From NCBI RefSeq assembly GCF_047607445.1, contig NZ_JBLKRT010000027.1, positions 1 through 64,000 of the forward strand: a DNA stretch of 64,000 nucleotides. The letters are read 5' to 3'. The notes beneath the pieces are model-generated. The model had not been told where the DNA came from. It saw nothing but the letters and a program-made list of their open reading frames with translations, and searched no databases. The DNA is from Crystallibacter sulfonylureivorans_A (GTDB lineage: Bacteria; Actinomycetota; Actinomycetes; Actinomycetales; Micrococcaceae). This document shows, piece by piece, positions 15,702 through 24,219 of the stretch. How positions within the stretch are numbered: the stretch's first letter is position 1; every line of letters begins with the position of its first letter. The position numbers were made by a program, and so were the translations under genes.

Positions 15702-16490
15702 GTGGGGTGGGCGACGGCCTCGCTGCCGATGACCTTGGGGGGCGCCTTCGGCGACACGGTGCTGAACGGCTCCGTGCTGCTGGCCATCCCCGTGGCCATG
15801 CTGGCCGGCCTGGTCTCCTTCCTGTCTCCGTGTGTGTTGCCGCTGGTTCCCGGCTACATGGGCTATGTCACCGGCCTGACCGGCGTGGACCTGGAACGGC
15901 AGCGCCGCGGCCGGATGTTCGCCGGCATCGGCCTGTTTGTGCTCGGCTTTTCCATCGTCTTCGTCTTCATCGGGGCGGTCTTCGGCCAGCTGGGTGCCTG
16001 GCTGAAGGGCAGCGACGCCGGCTGGATCACCCAACTGCTGGGCATCGTCGTCGTGCTCATGGGCATCATTTTTATGGGCGGACTGTCCTTCTTCCAACGG
16101 GACCGTAAGATCCACTCCCGTCCGCCTGCGGGGCTATGGGGTGCCCCGGTGCTCGGCATGACGTTCGGGCTGGGCTGGGCGCCGTGCATTGGCCCCACCT
16201 TTTCCGCGGTCCAGGCGCTGGCGTACTCCGGCGGCGCGGATGCGGCGAAGGGCGCGTTCCTGGCCTTCGTGTACTGCCTCGGCCTGGGCATCCCGTTCCT
16301 GCTGATCGCGCTCGGTGTGCGGCGGGGGATGGGCGCCATGGCGTTCTTCCGCAAGCACCGGCTGTTCCTGCAGCGGTCGGGCGGGGCCATGTTGGTAGTT
16401 TTGGGCCTGCTGATGGCCACCGGGCTCTGGGGGGACTGGGTGACGCAATTGCAGGACTGGTTTGCAAATGAAGTGAGGCTCCCGATCTGA
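15702..16490 (+). CDS. ccdA: CcdA/DsbD-family electron transfer membrane protein
   Basis: Passes reducing equivalents from cytoplasmic thioredoxin across the membrane to the TlpA-like protein. About six membrane segments, with the paired reactive cysteines in SFLSPCVLPLVPGYMGY (near residue 47) and FGLGWAPCIGPTFSA (near residue 164), the signature of this family. GTG 15702 begins 2 bases after the preceding stop; ATG 15729 would give a protein nine residues shorter and cannot be excluded. The stop TGA overlaps the resB ATG by one base, indicating coupled translation. Confidence 0.92.
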   Translation: MGWATASLPMTLGGAFGDTVLNGSVLLAIPVAMLAGLVSFLSPCVLPLVPGYMGYVTGLTGVDLERQRRGRMFAGIGLFVLGFSIVFVFIGAVFGQLGAWLKGSDAGWITQLLGIVVVLMGIIFMGGLSFFQRDRKIHSRPPAGLWGAPVLGMTFGLGWAPCIGPTFSAVQALAYSGGADAAKGAFLAFVYCLGLGIPFLLIALGVRRGMGAMAFFRKHRLFLQRSGGAMLVVLGLLMATGLWGDWVTQLQDWFANEVRLPI

Positions 16491-18223
16491 TGAGTCAGAC
16501 CCCCGACGGCGCTCAGCGCCATGACGACGCCGGTGCACCCGCCCCGGACGGACCGGGCACCGGTGGCGGCAAAGGCCGTGCGGTGACCGACCGCAACCGG
16601 AAACGGGACGACGTCGCCGTTCCCGCGCTGGGCTTCCTCGGCATGCTGCGCTGGGCCTGGACCCAGCTGACCAGCATGCGCACCGCGCTGTTCCTGTTGC
16701 TGCTGCTGGCGGTGGCAGCGGTCCCGGGGTCGCTGTTCCCGCAGCGCCCGGCCAACCCCGCCGTGGTGACGCAGTACCTGACCGACAACCCGGAGGTCGG
16801 GCCGTGGCTGGACCGCTTCCAGCTCTTCGACGTGTACTCCTCGGTGTGGTTCTCCGCCATCTACCTGCTGCTGTTCCTATCGCTGATTGGCTGCGTCATC
16901 CCGCGGGCCATCCAGCACTACAAGGCCATGCGGTCCCAGCCACCCCGGACGCCGCGCCGGCTGTCCCGGCTTCCCGAGTACGGTTCCATGGCGGTCCCCG
17001 CCGAAACCGGCCTCTCGGCACGTTCCGCGGTCGAAGAGGCCGCCCGACTGCTGAAGCGCCGCGGCTACCGGGTGGACGTGCGCGACGCGGACACCGACCG
17101 GCCCTCCGTCGGCGCCGAACGCGGCTTCGCCAAGGAAATCGGAAACCTGGTCTTCCATACCTCGCTGATCGGCGTACTGGTCTCGGTGGCGATCGGTGGC
17201 CAGTTCGGCTACACCGGCCAGCGGGTTCTGGTCGAGGGCGAAACGTTCGTGAATTCGCTGATCGGCTATGACAGTTTCAACCCGGGGACCGGCTTCACCG
17301 AGGACCGGTTGGACCCGTTCTCCCTGTCGCTGGACAAGTTCGAGGTGGTATTCGACCGCGAATCGACCACCCATTACGGGCAGCCGCTGGACTTCACCGC
17401 CACCATGTCCGTGCGCGAGCCGGGGGAACCCGCAGAGCAGCAGGTCCTGAAGGTCAACCATCCGCTGACCATCGGCGGCAGCAACGTCTACCTGATGGGC
17501 AACGGCTATGCCCCGGTGGTGACCATCCGGGACGGCGAGGGCAACATCGCCCACCAGGGCCCCGTCGTCGCCATCCCCAACGACGGCGCCTACACCTCCA
17601 CGATGGTGATCAAGGTGCCGGACGCGAAGCCCGAACAGCTGGGCTTCGTGGGCTTCTTCCTGCCCACGGCGATGGAAGGCGAGGACGGGGTGGCCTACGG
17701 CAGCGACCCGGACCCGATGAACCCGCGGCTCTACCTGAACTCCTACTATGGCGACCTGGGCCTGGACAACGGCGATCCGAAGAACGTCTTTGTGCTGGAC
17801 ACCAGCAACCTCACCGTGCTCAATGACCGCAACCAGGACAGCGGCGGCATCGAGCTCGCCGCCTACGAGACGAAGGAACTGCCCAACGGAATGGGCAGCA
17901 TCACCTTCGACGGACTGGTGCGCTATGCCGCGCTGGACATCCACCATGATCCGGGCAAGCTCGGGGCCCTCGTCTTCTCCTCGCTGGCAATGGCCGGGCT
18001 GGGCGCCTCCTTGTTCATCGGGCGGCGCCGCGTCTGGGTCCGTGCCGGCACCCACGACGACGGACGCACGATGGTGGAGTGGGGCTTGCTGGCCCGCGGC
18101 GAGGACCACCGTCTGGCCCTTGAAGCAGCGACCATCAGCAAACTTCTCCGCGACCAATGGCTGACGGATGCCGGCCCACAGGCGCACAATAGCAAGAGCG
18201 CCGCCGGCGTTGACAACTCCTAA
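16490..18223 (+). CDS. resB: Cytochrome c biogenesis protein ResB
   Basis: ResB and CcsB form the haem export and ligation complex of system II. The 577 residues have an N-terminal hydrophilic stretch of about 45 residues, three early membrane segments (MRTALFLLLLLAVAAVPGSL, then VWFSAIYLLLFLSLIGCV, then LVFHTSLIGVLVSVAIG), a large extracytoplasmic domain and a last segment at LGALVFSSLAMAGLGASLFI. The family segment GSLFPQRP follows the first helix. The start overlaps the ccdA stop, and ccsB begins 14 bases after its stop. Confidence 0.92.
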   Translation: MSQTPDGAQRHDDAGAPAPDGPGTGGGKGRAVTDRNRKRDDVAVPALGFLGMLRWAWTQLTSMRTALFLLLLLAVAAVPGSLFPQRPANPAVVTQYLTDNPEVGPWLDRFQLFDVYSSVWFSAIYLLLFLSLIGCVIPRAIQHYKAMRSQPPRTPRRLSRLPEYGSMAVPAETGLSARSAVEEAARLLKRRGYRVDVRDADTDRPSVGAERGFAKEIGNLVFHTSLIGVLVSVAIGGQFGYTGQRVLVEGETFVNSLIGYDSFNPGTGFTEDRLDPFSLSLDKFEVVFDRESTTHYGQPLDFTATMSVREPGEPAEQQVLKVNHPLTIGGSNVYLMGNGYAPVVTIRDGEGNIAHQGPVVAIPNDGAYTSTMVIKVPDAKPEQLGFVGFFLPTAMEGEDGVAYGSDPDPMNPRLYLNSYYGDLGLDNGDPKNVFVLDTSNLTVLNDRNQDSGGIELAAYETKELPNGMGSITFDGLVRYAALDIHHDPGKLGALVFSSLAMAGLGASLFIGRRRVWVRAGTHDDGRTMVEWGLLARGEDHRLALEAATISKLLRDQWLTDAGPQAHNSKSAAGVDNS

Positions 18224-18237
18224 GGACACCTCTTCCC

Positions 18238-19290
18238 ATGCCCACGATTGACCAAACACTGGCCCAGTACAGCGAGCTGTTCATGCTGCTCGGTGCGATG
18301 GCGTTCACCGTCGCCTTCATCGCCTTCTGCTGGGACCTGGCGAAGTCCAGCAAGACCATCAAGGCCGTCGAGGACCGGCTGGCCGCCGAGCATGCCACGG
18401 CGGACTCGGCAGTGCTGGTCGGCGCGGCCGGAGCCACCGCCGGATCCGCTGCGGGCCGGGCCGCCGGCGGCAGCGCAGGGCAGGCGCACACCGTCGAAAT
18501 GGCCTCCGACTCGATGAACTACGGCAAGGAACGCCGGGCCGCAGCGCGCATCGGCGTGGCCCTCACCGTGCTGGCGACCGTCATCCTGGCCGCCGGTGTG
18601 GTGACCCGCGGGTTGGCAGCGCACCGGGTGCCGTGGGGCAACATGTACGAATTCTGCACCACCGGCGCGCTGATGGTGGCGGTTGTCTACCTGATTGCCC
18701 TGACCCGCAAGGACCTGCGTTTCCTCGGCTCGTTCGTGATCGGGCTCGTGGTGGTCATGCTGATCGCTGCCACCATCGGATTCCCGACGCCGGTGGCCCA
18801 CCTGATCCCCGCCCTGCAGAGCTACTGGATCATCATCCACGTCTCGGTGGCGGTGCTGGCGTCCGCGCTGTTCACGCTGACCTTCGCCATGTCCGTGCTG
18901 CAGCTGATCCAGGGCAACCGTGAGGCCCGCGGCCGCGCGGGCAAAGCGGACAACCTGGCTTTCATGCGCTTGGTGCCCTCCGCGCTGACGCTGGAGAACG
19001 CCGCCTACCGGATCAACGCGGTGTCCTTCGTGTTCTGGACTTTCACCCTGGTGCTCGGCGCTATCTGGGCCGAAGAGGCCTGGGGCCGCTACTGGGGCTG
19101 GGACACCAAGGAAGTCTGGACGTTCGTGATCTGGGTGGTCTACGCAGGCTACCTGCACGCCCGCGCCACCCGCGGCTGGACCGGAACCCGCGCCGCATGG
19201 CTGTCCATCGTCGGCTACCTCTGCGTGGTCTTCAACTTCACGATCGTCAACGTCTTCTTCGCCGGCCTGCACAGCTACGCCGGGGTCTAG
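18238..19290 (+). CDS. ccsB: Cytochrome c biogenesis protein CcsB/ResC
   Basis: Haem-handling integral membrane partner of ResB. The 350 residues have about eight membrane segments and the WWD-type haem-binding motif WGRYWGWDTKEVWTFV near residue 280, with flanking histidines in the helices (for example WIIIHVSVAV and GYLHARATRG). A hydrophilic, Ala/Gly-rich insert at residues 45-85 is unusual compared with plastid CcsA and is common in actinobacteria. Last gene of the tlpA-ccdA-resB-ccsB unit. Confidence 0.92.
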   Translation: MPTIDQTLAQYSELFMLLGAMAFTVAFIAFCWDLAKSSKTIKAVEDRLAAEHATADSAVLVGAAGATAGSAAGRAAGGSAGQAHTVEMASDSMNYGKERRAAARIGVALTVLATVILAAGVVTRGLAAHRVPWGNMYEFCTTGALMVAVVYLIALTRKDLRFLGSFVIGLVVVMLIAATIGFPTPVAHLIPALQSYWIIIHVSVAVLASALFTLTFAMSVLQLIQGNREARGRAGKADNLAFMRLVPSALTLENAAYRINAVSFVFWTFTLVLGAIWAEEAWGRYWGWDTKEVWTFVIWVVYAGYLHARATRGWTGTRAAWLSIVGYLCVVFNFTIVNVFFAGLHSYAGV

Positions 19291-19487
19291 CTCCTTACCG
19301 GCCCGGACAGACGGGTATGCCCGCCCACCTAGCGGGCGGGCAGGCGGGGAAGCAGCCCCGCCTCCCTGACGGGCGAGAAAGCCGTCTGATCCAACGGGTG
19401 CGCCGGGGAATCCCGCCCGCCTCTTCGGCCTGCGGTGTCAAGCGCCGTGCCGGCAGGTGTCCACACCGCCAGTCTCCATAAATTAAG

Positions 19488-19528
19488 AAGGCCCGCAGCT
19501 CTGGATTCACGCAGAGCTGCGGGCCTTT
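19488..19528. terminator. Strong terminator after ccsB, usable on both strands
   Basis: GGCCCGCAGCTCTG (19490-19503) pairs with 19512-19525 over an 8-base loop. AA before and TTT after extend the stem to 16 bp and make it a terminator for ccsB and for the converging gene at 19554. The 190 bases between the ccsB stop and this hairpin hold only GC-rich sequence without a gene. Confidence 0.9.
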
Positions 19529-19553
19529 GTCGAAACCCGGGTCTCAGGGCTGA

Positions 19554-19991
19554 TTAGCGCGGACCGTTATCCGGATCGTCTTCGCTCAGTTGCCGGCCGT
19601 CATGGGTGGCAGGCTTGTCCTCGTTGCCGTGCGGCCGGTCCTCGCGTTTCTTCGGTTCCGGGTCGCGCTTCTTCGGCTCCTGCTCACGCTTTTTCTGTTC
19701 CTCTTCGCGCTGTTTGGCGCGGCGCTGGGCATCAAGAGTGCGGAGGAACGCAATGTCATCGTCCGGAGCAGTCGGGCGGGGCGCTTGCTGGGGTTGCCGG
19801 CCGCCCGCGCGGGGACGCCCCCACATAAACCACATCAGGGCGCCGATCAGCGGGACCAAGATGATGGCCAGGATCCATCCCGGTTTTGAGATACTGCGCA
19901 CCTCGTGGGGCCGGGACCGAATGCACTCGATCAGGGCATAGATCACCACTGCGAGAGCCAGTACCGCGAGCAGGATAAAGAGACGGACCAT
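19554..19991 (-). CDS. PLDc_N-domain small membrane protein with charged tail
   Basis: Two N-terminal membrane helices (FILLAVLALAVVIYALIECI, then PGWILAIILVPLIGALMWFM) followed by a GRPR motif match the PLDc_N family, the membrane anchor of cardiolipin synthases that also exists alone. Residues 70-145 are strongly charged with KKREQEPKKRDPEPKKRED-type repeats, probably a coiled or disordered cytoplasmic tail. No phospholipase catalytic HKD motif is present, so it is not an enzyme. A TACAAT box lies 6 bases before the ATG on the minus strand (leaderless). Role unknown. Confidence 0.8.
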   Translation of the reverse strand: MVRLFILLAVLALAVVIYALIECIRSRPHEVRSISKPGWILAIILVPLIGALMWFMWGRPRAGGRQPQQAPRPTAPDDDIAFLRTLDAQRRAKQREEEQKKREQEPKKRDPEPKKREDRPHGNEDKPATHDGRQLSEDDPDNGPR

Positions 19992-20077
19992 GCATTAATT
20001 GTAGGTGAGCACTGCGCTGGGGACTGCGGAAACCGTAGGCCGTCCGTGTGATCTCGCGGGCAGCGTAAACTTGAGGG

Positions 20078-20452
20078 GTGGCATTTTGGAAATTCAGCGC
20101 CCTGCGGCTTGGCATCATGGCCGTCATCTTTGTTATCTGCCTGTTCCTGAGGCTGGGCGTCATCTACTCCGCCCTAGCGGCCGCGGTCATGGGCTGGTGC
20201 ATCACCTACCTGTTCTTCCGCCAGATGAGGGACGAAGCCGGGAGGGCACTCGCCAGCCGCTTCTCCAAAGGTGTGGCGGCACCGCGGACCTCCACGGAGA
20301 TCTCCGACGCGCTGGCCGAGGACTCCGCCGTCGAGCAGCATGGAGAGCTGCGGGTGGATTCGGACCGCAAGCCCAAGCCTGCACAGCAGCCGGCGCACCA
20401 GCAGCCAGCCCAGCAGAAGCCGGACGAACCCAGGTCCACGGACCAGAGCTAG
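20078..20452 (+). CDS. DUF4229-type small membrane protein
   Basis: Two hydrophobic helices in residues 8-48 (LGIMAVIFVICLFLRLGVIY and SALAAAVMGWCITYLFF), then the conserved FRQMRDEAGRALASRF and a Gln/Pro-rich tail. It matches the actinobacterial DUF4229 family. GTG 20078 is favoured because a TAAACT -10 box ends 6 bases upstream. It is divergent from the PLDc_N protein and converges on menA. Function unknown. Confidence 0.8.
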   Translation: MAFWKFSALRLGIMAVIFVICLFLRLGVIYSALAAAVMGWCITYLFFRQMRDEAGRALASRFSKGVAAPRTSTEISDALAEDSAVEQHGELRVDSDRKPKPAQQPAHQQPAQQKPDEPRSTDQS

Positions 20453-20520
20453 CCGGATCCCGCGGCTAGTTCGGCCACGGCACCCTGCGTTGACTGCAGG
20501 CGGGAGCCCACAGCACCGCC

Positions 20521-21402
20521 CTACATGATCGTGCTGAGCACCAAGCCCAGGCCGAAGGCGACGGCGAAGCCCAGATTGATCAGGCCGGTCTGCTTCAGTA
20601 CCGGTATCAGGCTCTCGCGCTTCTTACCCTTGAGCATCAGCCAGCAGGGCGTGAGGCACGCCGGCACCAGCAGCAGGACCAGCAGGATCCAGGGGAATTC
20701 GTAGACCAGAATCAGCGGCAGCAGGAGAGCCACCGCCAGCATCATGACGTAGCTGATGCGCGCGGCCTCGTCGCCCATGCGGACTGCCAGCGTCATTTTC
20801 CCGACTTCGCGGTCGGTGGGGATGTCGCGGACGTTGTTGGCCATCAGGAGGGCAGTGGCGATCAAGCCGGTCCCGACGGCGCCGATGAAGGACGGCCAGC
20901 TGACCTGCAGCGCCTGGGTGTAGGTGGTTCCCATGGTGGCGACAATGCCGAAGAACAGGAACACATAGACCTCGCCCAGCCCGCGGTAGCCGTACGGGTT
21001 GTTGCCGCCGGTGTAGCCCCAGGCCGCAATTACGCAGCCCACGCCCACCAGCAACAGCGGCCAGGTTTGGGACAGGATGATCAGTGCGAGTCCGGCGACC
21101 AGGGCCAGCCCGAAGCTGCCGAAGGCGGCGGCCTTCACCGCTTGCGGCGTGGCCAGCCCGGAGCCGGTCAGCCGCAGCGGTCCGACGCGCACGTCGTCGG
21201 TGCCGCGGACGCCGTCCGAATAGTCGTTCGCGTAGTTCACCCCCACTTGGAACAGAATGGCCACCAGCGCAGCCAGCACGGCCAGCAGTGGCCGGAAAGA
21301 CCCCAGCTCATAGGCGGCCGCGCTGCCGACGATCACCGGCGCGATCGACATCGGAAGGGTGCGGGGCCGTGCCCCTTCGAGCCATTGCCCGGCTGTAGCC
21401 AC
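20521..21402 (-). CDS. menA: 1,4-dihydroxy-2-naphthoate polyprenyltransferase
   Basis: Attaches the polyprenyl side chain to dihydroxynaphthoate to give demethylmenaquinone. UbiA-fold integral membrane protein, 293 residues with about nine helices. The two Mg-diphosphate motifs are visible: NYANDYSDGVRG (NxxxD, residues about 56-67) and NNVRDIPTDREVGKMTLAVR (DxxTD). It lies 123 bases downstream of menE on the same strand, so it may share the men transcript. Confidence 0.94.
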   Translation of the reverse strand: MATAGQWLEGARPRTLPMSIAPVIVGSAAAYELGSFRPLLAVLAALVAILFQVGVNYANDYSDGVRGTDDVRVGPLRLTGSGLATPQAVKAAAFGSFGLALVAGLALIILSQTWPLLLVGVGCVIAAWGYTGGNNPYGYRGLGEVYVFLFFGIVATMGTTYTQALQVSWPSFIGAVGTGLIATALLMANNVRDIPTDREVGKMTLAVRMGDEAARISYVMMLAVALLLPLILVYEFPWILLVLLLVPACLTPCWLMLKGKKRESLIPVLKQTGLINLGFAVAFGLGLVLSTIM

Positions 21403-21525
21403 TGTGGAAGATCCTTACCTGTGGGGGACTGGTACATCATCGGCTGCGGGCGTCCGCAGCAAGGTTCTATTCTCGCCCATGGGCAGCGCTGGACCGTGCA
21501 GCAGGCGGAGCGGGAGTGCCGGATG

Positions 21526-22683
21526 TCACGATCGCGGCGGTTCCGCCCCAAGCTGCTCTTCGCCGGGCAGCGCGGCTCCCGCCGCCGACCGGCGCAGGAT
21601 CTCCGCCACAGCCAGACGGTCCGGTTTCCCGTTGGACAACAGCGGCAGCGCATCCAGATGCACAATGTGCCGCGGGACGGCCGGACTTCCCAGTGCCGCG
21701 CGGACGCCCGACTGGATCTGGTCCGCGGTGGCGGTTCCGACGACGGCGGCGCACACCATGGTGCCCCACTCCGGGTCCGGGATTCCCGCCACCAAAGCCG
21801 CCCGTACCTCCGGGAGCCGTTCAATCGACTCGGCGACGGCGGCCGCCGAGACCTTGACGCCGCCGGTGATCAGCACATCGTCCGCACGCCCGCTCACGGT
21901 GAGCGCACCGGCGTCGTCGATCTCACCCAGGTCCTCGGTGCGGAACCACCGGGTGCCGCCGGACTCGCTGAAATGTGCCGCGGTCAGCTCGGGGTTCTCC
22001 AGGTAGCCGCCGGCCACCACGTCGCCGCCGATCAGGACCCGGCCCTCTTCGAGCTGCAAGCTGACGCCCTGCAGCGGCACGCCGTCGTACACGCAGCCGC
22101 CGCAGGTCTCGCTCATGCCGTAGGTGCGCACTATCTTCAGCGAATGCTTCACCGCCTCGGCGCGCAGCGCCGCCGGCATCCGCGCCCCGCCCAGCAGGAT
22201 CGCGTCAAAGCGGCGCAACGCGCTGATTGTTTCCGGCGCCGGGGAGGAGAGCAGCCGGTGAAGTTGGGTGGGCACCAGGGAGGTGATCCGGAACCGGTCG
22301 GTCAGCGCGGAGGCGGCGTCGGTGAACGCCTGGGCGGTGAAGCCGTGGGACAGGTCCATGGCCCCGGGCCGGGTGCCGGCGTAGAGCGAGCGGACCAGCA
22401 CCTGCAGGCCGGCGACGTAATTCGGTGCCAGCGTCAGCAGCCACTGGCCCTCGCCGCCCAGCCGCAGCGCGGTGCCCATCGACGACGCAGCCAGCGCGTC
22501 GATGCCCAGCATGGTGGCCTTGGGCGTGCCGGTGGAACCCGAGGTCCGGACAATGGCGGCGGTCTCCGGAGCCAGTCCGGGCGACGTCACCGGCAGCGGG
22601 GTCCCATCGGCGGCGATTTCGACGGCGGGACCCTCGCCGCCCAGCGCTGCCGTCAGCGCGGTCAGGGCCGGCTGGATGTCCAT
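21526..22683 (-). CDS. menE: o-succinylbenzoate-CoA ligase
   Basis: AMP-forming acyl-CoA synthetase that activates o-succinylbenzoate. The P-loop is TSGSTGTPKATML; YGMSETCGGCVYDG is the A5 region; FRTEDLGEIDDAGAL and SGRADDVLITGGVKVS are the adenylate and hinge regions; the C-terminal catalytic lysine is in SNGKPDR. ATG 22683 (385 residues) is chosen because it lies 10 bases after the menB stop; a longer frame would overlap menB. The N-terminal half is shorter than in other adenylating enzymes, as is usual for MenE of actinobacteria. Confidence 0.92.
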   Translation of the reverse strand: MDIQPALTALTAALGGEGPAVEIAADGTPLPVTSPGLAPETAAIVRTSGSTGTPKATMLGIDALAASSMGTALRLGGEGQWLLTLAPNYVAGLQVLVRSLYAGTRPGAMDLSHGFTAQAFTDAASALTDRFRITSLVPTQLHRLLSSPAPETISALRRFDAILLGGARMPAALRAEAVKHSLKIVRTYGMSETCGGCVYDGVPLQGVSLQLEEGRVLIGGDVVAGGYLENPELTAAHFSESGGTRWFRTEDLGEIDDAGALTVSGRADDVLITGGVKVSAAAVAESIERLPEVRAALVAGIPDPEWGTMVCAAVVGTATADQIQSGVRAALGSPAVPRHIVHLDALPLLSNGKPDRLAVAEILRRSAAGAALPGEEQLGAEPPRS

Positions 22684-22693
22684 CCCTGCCGCC

Positions 22694-23701
22694 TTAGAAG
22701 TAGTAGGGGAACGCAGACCAGTCGGGGTCGCGCTTGGCCAGGAACGCTTCCTTGCCTTCAACGGCTTCGTCCGTCATGTAGGCCAGCCGGGTGGCTTCAC
22801 CGGCGAAGACCTGCTGGCCGGCCAGTCCGTCATCGGCCAGATTGAAGGCGAACTTGAGCATCCGGATGGCCTGGGGGGACTGCCGGGCGATGTCCGCGGC
22901 GTACTCCAGCGCCACCTCTTCGAGGCGCTCGTGGTCGACCGCCTCGTTGACCGCGCCCATGCGGACCATGTCCTCGGCGGAGTATTCGCGGGCCAGGAAG
23001 AAAATCTCGCGCGCCGCCTTTTGGCCAATCTGCCGGGCCAGCAACGCCGAGCCGTAGCCTGCGTCGAAGCTGCCAACAGTGGCATCAGTCTGCTTGAATT
23101 TGCCGTGCTGGCGGGAGGCGATGGTCAGGTCCGAGACCACGTGCAGCGAATGCCCGCCGCCGGCAGCCCAGCCGTTGACGACGGCGATGACCACTTTGGG
23201 CATCGTGCGCATCAACCGCTGGACTTCCAGAATGTGCAGCCGGCCGGCACGGGCAGGATCGATGGTCTCCTTGGTCTCTCCGTCTGCATAACGGTAACCG
23301 TCACGGCCGCGGATGCGCTGGTCTCCGCCCGAGCAGAACGAGTGGCCGCCGTCCTTGGCGGAGGGGCCGTTGCCGGTCAGCAGCACCGTGGCGACATCCG
23401 GCGTCATCCGCGCATGGTCCATCGCCCGGTAGAGCTCGTCGACCGTTCCGGGCCGGAAAGCGTTGCGCACCTCCGGCCGGTTGAAAGCGATGCGCACCGC
23501 GGGCAGATCACGGATCACGTTCCCGTCGGCGTCGCGTTCCACCTGGCGGTGGTAGGTCATGTCCTGGAATTCGAAGCCCTCCACCACACGCCAGCGCTGC
23601 GGGTCGAAGAGGTCGGAAACCTTCTCCGGCTGCTTGGACTGTACCTCGCGGCCAGTGCTCTCGGAGTTGGTGTTGGCTGGGGCAGGGGTCTCGGAAGTCA
23701 C
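22694..23701 (-). CDS. menB: 1,4-dihydroxy-2-naphthoyl-CoA synthase
   Basis: Crotonase-fold enzyme that closes the naphthoquinone ring. Signatures are FNRPEVRNAFRPGTVDEL, CSGGDQRIRGRDGY, VNGWAAGGGHSLHVVSDLT and QTDATVGSFDAGYGSALLAR, which holds the Asp typical of MenB in place of crotonase Glu. The 335-residue length, with an N-terminal extension of about 40, is usual in actinobacteria. GTG 23701 follows a TAAACT box by 6 bases, so the men transcript is probably leaderless. First gene of menB-menE, with menA behind. Confidence 0.95.
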   Translation of the reverse strand: MTSETPAPANTNSESTGREVQSKQPEKVSDLFDPQRWRVVEGFEFQDMTYHRQVERDADGNVIRDLPAVRIAFNRPEVRNAFRPGTVDELYRAMDHARMTPDVATVLLTGNGPSAKDGGHSFCSGGDQRIRGRDGYRYADGETKETIDPARAGRLHILEVQRLMRTMPKVVIAVVNGWAAGGGHSLHVVSDLTIASRQHGKFKQTDATVGSFDAGYGSALLARQIGQKAAREIFFLAREYSAEDMVRMGAVNEAVDHERLEEVALEYAADIARQSPQAIRMLKFAFNLADDGLAGQQVFAGEATRLAYMTDEAVEGKEAFLAKRDPDWSAFPYYF

Positions 23702-23969
23702 TCTTCGAGTTTATCGTTGCGGCTGTGTGGACCTTCTGCCGAGACTTTTGCCAGGTCTACTGTGCCGGGAACCGGCCCGTAAATCCGGTCCTGGGCTGAG
23801 ACCGGTGCCTCCACTGTGGCGGTGCAGGCCCGGGACTGCCGCTCCCCAAGGCAGGTTCCCGCGGCATTCCGCGCTGCGTGGCAGGCAGCTCCGCGGAGGC
23901 CGCAGGCGCGTGCTGGCTGCGACAAAATTTTTTCGGCGATGGGGGTTGCAGGTGAATGCTAAGCATGCT

Positions 23970-23988
23970 TTGCTTACAACGTAAGCAA
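23970..23988. promoter_or_regulatory. Perfect 8-3-8 palindrome upstream of a stress-type gene
   Basis: TTGCTTAC-AAC-GTAAGCAA is a perfect palindrome with a 3-base centre; AAGCATGCTT immediately precedes it at 23961-23970. It is the only strong structure in the 518-base gap between menB and the PRC-barrel gene at 24220. The rest of the gap (23702-23960 and 23989-24219) shows an AT-rich patch near 23925-23940 and no convincing gene. Probably an operator or part of an alternative sigma-factor promoter. Confidence 0.6.
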
Positions 23989-24219
23989 CCTTCCCGAAGA
24001 GGTCACCAAAGCCACGGTGAACCCTTCACGGCCTCCCATCAGATTGGGGCCGCAGCCCGCTGAGGATTGGGAACCACGGCTGGCAGCCTTGCTGGCCCGA
24101 CCGCCTCGCGGTGCGGCAGAACCATCAAAACCATCATTGCGCCCGGTACACACCCGTGCCTCCGGAGCGTTCTCGCCGCGGCTAAGCCGGGGCAGGTGGG
24201 ATCAATAAGGAGATGAGAA

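Noticed and set aside
21067..22845. 592-codon plus-strand frame opposite menA/menE
   Set aside because: No family similarity and opposite to the men genes, whose motifs are unambiguous.
24017..24208. 63-codon ORF upstream of the PRC-barrel gene
   Set aside because: Pro/Arg-rich translation, no ribosome site and no family; more likely part of the leader of the stress gene.
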